Source: JBGNFV01 sp049645705 (GTDB taxonomy: Bacteria; Bacteroidota; Bacteroidia; Cytophagales; Cyclobacteriaceae). Taken from it: 64,000 nucleotides of DNA. Positions 61,468 through 64,000 of this stretch are shown piece after piece (position 1 is the stretch's first letter; each line of letters begins with the position of its first letter). The notes under the pieces are model-generated. The model ran no database searches. It was not told where the DNA came from and was given only the letters and a program-made list of their open reading frames with translations. Where the stretch lies: NCBI GenBank assembly GCA_049645705.1, contig JBARUK010000067.1, forward strand, positions 124,001-188,000, given 5' to 3'. The translations under genes and the position numbers were made by a program.

Positions 61468-62319
61468 ATGAAAAACCTCCTAACCGCGTCGGCCATTGTA
61501 CTATTTGGCCTTGTAGCCTTCTCCTGCAACGACCAGGACGATGACGACGGCAGCGCCCAGGGCACGCAAACAACCGCGGACACCACATCTTTCAGTACGG
61601 ACAACATCCGCGAAAACTCATCACTGGCGGTACTTTACCATCAGAATGCGGCCGAATACCGCGCGCTGGCCTTTCAGGCCTTCAATCTCGGGCGCATGCG
61701 CCTGGAAGATATGAAGCGTAACGGCACCAGCCTGCAGGGCAAGGCTGTGGTACTGGATGTAGACGAGACGCTGCTGGACAATAGCCCGTACAACGCCCGT
61801 CTGATAGAGGACAATGAAAAATATGAGTCTGCCACCTGGAGCGAATGGACGGCAGAGGCACAGGCAGACAGCATCCCCGGCTCCATCTCTTTCCTGAAGT
61901 TTGCCGATGCCGAAGGCATGCAGATCTACTATGTGTCTAACCGCAGCGTAGACGACCTGGAGCCAACCATGAAAAACATGGAGGCCCTCGGCTTTCCGCA
62001 GGTAGACTCGGCGCATTACCTTCTTAAGGAAGACACGTCGGATAAGGAAGCCCGTCGCGAAACGGTACGCCAGCAAGCGGAAATCCTGCTCTTCTTTGGC
62101 GACAACCTGGGCGACTACATGAGTATATTCGATAAGCAGCCTACGGACAGGCGCTATGCAGATGTGGACAGCCTGCAGGCAGACTTCGGCAGTAAGTTCA
62201 TTCTCTTACCAAACGCCATGTACGGCACCTGGGAAGGGGCCATCTATAACTATGACCGGGGCCTGACAGACCAGCAGGAGTATGAGGCCCGTATGAAGGC
62301 ATTGCGCACGGACAGGTAA
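61468..62319 (+). CDS. Class C acid phosphatase / 5'-nucleotidase, lipoprotein e(P4) family
   Basis: The 283-aa lipoprotein has the lipobox AFSC (Cys20) and then a DDDD/Thr-rich linker. The HAD catalytic motif is VVLDVDETLLDN with D97 and D99; the second set is FFGDNLGDY. Relatives such as Haemophilus e(P4) dephosphorylate nucleotides at the cell surface so that the nucleoside can be taken up. The helix YRALAFQAFNLGR before the catalytic core is typical. Its end is marked by a strong terminator. Confidence 0.93.
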   Translation: MKNLLTASAIVLFGLVAFSCNDQDDDDGSAQGTQTTADTTSFSTDNIRENSSLAVLYHQNAAEYRALAFQAFNLGRMRLEDMKRNGTSLQGKAVVLDVDETLLDNSPYNARLIEDNEKYESATWSEWTAEAQADSIPGSISFLKFADAEGMQIYYVSNRSVDDLEPTMKNMEALGFPQVDSAHYLLKEDTSDKEARRETVRQQAEILLFFGDNLGDYMSIFDKQPTDRRYADVDSLQADFGSKFILLPNAMYGTWEGAIYNYDRGLTDQQEYEARMKALRTDR

Positions 62320-62378
62320 TCCGGCAAAGCTGAGTTGTCTGCTCCTGCATAAGCAGGTGACAGTAAAAAATTATGAAC

Positions 62379-62416
62379 AGACCGTCCGGTAGCCAGCTAC
62401 CGGACGGTCTTTTTTT
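62379..62416. terminator. Strong terminator
   Basis: AGACCGTCCGGTAGC (62379-62393) and GCTACCGGACGGTCT (62396-62410) are perfectly complementary, followed by TTTTTT. Reverse-strand use by precursor 3, whose stop is 62425, is possible. Confidence 0.92.
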
Positions 62417-62424
62417 GCCTTACA

Positions 62425-62574
62425 CTAACACTGCAGAGCCGTAGGGCACGCATCTAAGGCAGAGCACTTTTCTATATCAGAATGCGTTGCCGCACCGCCT
62501 TTAGCAAATGACTTACTATCTAGTTTTGTGACGAAGCTTCTTAGCTTCAGATTCTCAATTTTTAGCTTTTTCAT
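62425..62574 (-). CDS. Lanthipeptide-like RiPP precursor 3
   Basis: The 49-aa minus-strand frame starts MKKLKIENLKLRSFVTKLD, the best match of the three to the Bacteroidota class I lanthipeptide leader (KKLxLxxLKxxSFVT). A GG (residues 26-27 in FAKGGAA) is a likely cleavage site. The core of about 22 residues has three Cys (37, 43, 49) with Thr30, Ser32, Ser38 and Thr45, enough for thioether rings. It ends in Cys. A strong hairpin lies downstream and an inverted repeat 12 nt upstream. No modification enzyme is nearby. Confidence 0.78.
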   Translation of the reverse strand: MKKLKIENLKLRSFVTKLDSKSFAKGGAATHSDIEKCSALDACPTALQC

Positions 62575-62586
62575 AGTATTGATTGA

Positions 62587-62602
62587 TTAAGTAAAGACTT
62601 AA
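62587..62602. promoter_or_regulatory. Inverted repeat upstream of precursor 3
   Basis: TTAAGT and ACTTAA (minus-strand reading) are perfect 6-bp arms around four bases, 12 nt before the precursor start. Confidence 0.35.
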
Positions 62603-62815
62603 AATAATCAATAGACGAGTAAAATCATACCCTCATTGATATCTGCCGTCGTTCGCCATACAGCTTACAGGTACTCCCGTCCGGCCGCACCGGCCCGATC
62701 CGGTTACCAAAACCTTCACGTCTTTTCGCTGTAAGCACCAGGGCAGCCACTACTTTTTGACAGATACTCTACCCCATCCGGCAAACATTATTAGGCCGGA
62801 TACATTTTAAAAAGC

Positions 62816-64000
62816 ATGCCATCAGATATGCCCCTTACTATATATTGGTTTCGCCGCGACCTGCGGCTGGAAGACAACGCCGGCCTTACCTATGCCCTGC
62901 GTGAAGGCCACCCCGTGCTTCCTATATTTATTTTCGATACCAACATACTGGACGAGCTGGAAGACCGGGACGACGCACGGGTCACCTTCCTGCACGACCG
63001 CCTGGCTCAGATGCACGAGCGGCTACAGAAAAAGGGCAGCGGCATGCGTATCTACTACGGCAAGCCGCCGGAGATATGGGAGCAGATAACCACCGAGTAC
63101 CAGGTAGCCGCTGTCTATACCAACCGCGACTACGAGCCCTACGCCAAAAGGCGCGATAAGGAAGTGGAAGACCTGCTCGGTACCAAGGGCATCGAGTTCA
63201 ATACTTTCAAAGACCAGGTCATCTTCGAAAAAGATGAGGTGCTCACCGGCAGCGGTGGCCCGTATAAAGTATTTACCCCTTATAAGCGCTCCTGGCTCAA
63301 AAAACTCGAGGAAACTGAAGTAGTCCCCTACCCCGCCGTCCTCGCCTCCCGCAACTGGTACGGACCGCAGGCGCATGACGTGCCCACGCTCAGTGACCTC
63401 GGTTTTACCCGGTCGCAGATCGGGATACCCTCCCGCGATATAGAGGAAGACATCATCTCTACCTACGACCGCACGCGTGACTTCCCCGGCAACAAGGCCA
63501 GCACCTCCCGCCTGGGCATACACCTGAGGCACGGCACCATCGGCATCAGGAGCCTGGTAAAAAAAGCACGGGAGCTGAACGACACTTACCTGAATGAGCT
63601 CATCTGGCGGGAATTTTATCAGATGATCCTGCACCACTTTCCCGGCGTCACGGACAGTGCCTTCAAGCCGCGCTACGACCGGATACAATGGCGAAATGAT
63701 GAGGAGGAGTTTGCCAAATGGAAGGAAGGCCGCACGGGCTACCCTATGGTAGACGCAGGTATGCGCCAGCTTGCCGAGACCGGGTATATGCACAACCGTG
63801 TACGTATGGTCACCGCCAGCTTCCTGTCCAAGCACCTGCTCATAGACTGGCGCTGGGGCGAGGCATGGTTTGCCCGCAAGCTGCTGGACTTCGAGCTGGC
63901 CTCTAACAACGGCGGCTGGCAGTGGGCCGCCGGGTCGGGTGTAGACGCCCAGCCATTTTTCAGGATATTCAACCCCACCTCCCAACTGGAGAAGTTCGAT
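62816..64000 (+). CDS. phrB: Cryptochrome/DNA photolyase family protein (3' truncated by window end)
   Basis: From ATG 62816 the frame is open to the last base (395 codons) and continues outside. The N-terminal antenna-binding domain starts PLTIYWFRRDLRLEDNAGL. The FAD-binding core has TSRLGIHLRHGTIGIR, WREFYQMILHHFPG, and GYPMVDAGMRQLAETGYMHN with RVRMVTASFLSKHLLIDWRW. NNGGWQWAAGSGVDAQPFFR is the photolyase signature with the Trp/Asn FAD contacts. It is most probably a CPD photolyase repairing UV dimers with light. Another ATG at 62828 is possible. Confidence 0.93.
   Translation, partial: MPSDMPLTIYWFRRDLRLEDNAGLTYALREGHPVLPIFIFDTNILDELEDRDDARVTFLHDRLAQMHERLQKKGSGMRIYYGKPPEIWEQITTEYQVAAVYTNRDYEPYAKRRDKEVEDLLGTKGIEFNTFKDQVIFEKDEVLTGSGGPYKVFTPYKRSWLKKLEETEVVPYPAVLASRNWYGPQAHDVPTLSDLGFTRSQIGIPSRDIEEDIISTYDRTRDFPGNKASTSRLGIHLRHGTIGIRSLVKKARELNDTYLNELIWREFYQMILHHFPGVTDSAFKPRYDRIQWRNDEEEFAKWKEGRTGYPMVDAGMRQLAETGYMHNRVRMVTASFLSKHLLIDWRWGEAWFARKLLDFELASNNGGWQWAAGSGVDAQPFFRIFNPTSQLEKFD

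Noticed and set aside
63023..63985. 320-aa minus-strand open frame
   Set aside because: It is antisense to the photolyase, whose frame has clear signatures across the same stretch.
1..64000. tRNA, rRNA, CRISPR array, insertion sequence or prophage
   Set aside because: No cloverleaf, rRNA stretch, regular spaced repeats, transposase or phage structural gene was recognised.

Overview
The window looks like chromosomal DNA of a member of the Bacteroidota, most likely a gliding-type Cytophagales. The signs are a type IX secretion adhesin with a CHU_C-type sorting domain beside PorP/SprF and OmpA genes, Bacteroidota-specific families (IPExxxVDY, DUF4178, DUF3667, DUF6048-like), weak Shine-Dalgarno signals, promoters of the TTTR-N19/20-TAnnTTTG type, and class I lanthipeptide-like precursors of the Bacteroidota type. 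Most of it is housekeeping sequence with compact genes and strong hairpin terminators between convergent units. No rRNA, tRNA, CRISPR array or insertion sequence was seen.

Layout. 0-9 kb: App1-type phosphatase, HD hydrolase, lipoproteins, a PAS-only protein, hisIE overlapping a citrulline-hydrolase-like gene, a nitroreductase, and a TetR/ABC1-kinase pair. 9-11 kb: a lanthipeptide-like precursor and lysS. 11.5-17.3 kb: a three-gene surface adhesin operon. 17.4-19.2 kb: DUF423 and an AT-richer toxin/antitoxin/SecB-like chaperone (TAC-like) module whose toxin frame carries an in-frame amber codon. 19.2-25.4 kb (minus): rseP, dxr and a GH3 family gene, a degP remnant, a second precursor peptide, and dnaA. 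26-30 kb: methylmalonyl-CoA mutase mutA-mutB. 30-31.5 kb: a GG-leader peptide upstream of a TPR lipoprotein. 32-37.6 kb: GmhB-like phosphatase, then a PspA/polyamine-type membrane stress locus (YbjN-like, PspA, membrane SpeE, DUF350, Arg/Gly/Ser-tailed lipoprotein, DUF4178) in two convergent units. 37.8-47.4 kb: polyprenol-phosphate mannosyltransferase, envelope proteins, pyk, and acpP-fabF-rnc-nadE-lgt. 47.5-64 kb: BamA-like protein, DPP7-type S46 peptidase, hutI, gamma-carbonic anhydrase, DUF3667, MscS channel, a 913-aa envelope protein, monoglyceride-lipase-like hydrolase, class C acid phosphatase, a third precursor peptide, and a photolyase cut by the window edge.

The most unusual content is (i) three dispersed Cys-rich lanthipeptide-like precursors at 9.2, 23.8 and 62.5 kb, all on the minus strand, each preceded by a short palindrome 12-20 nt before its start, with no modification enzyme in the window; (ii) the TAC-like module with an interrupted toxin; (iii) the GG peptide/TPR lipoprotein pair; and (iv) the PspA-SpeE-DUF350-DUF4178 locus. 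All functions are inferred from sequence reading without database searches.
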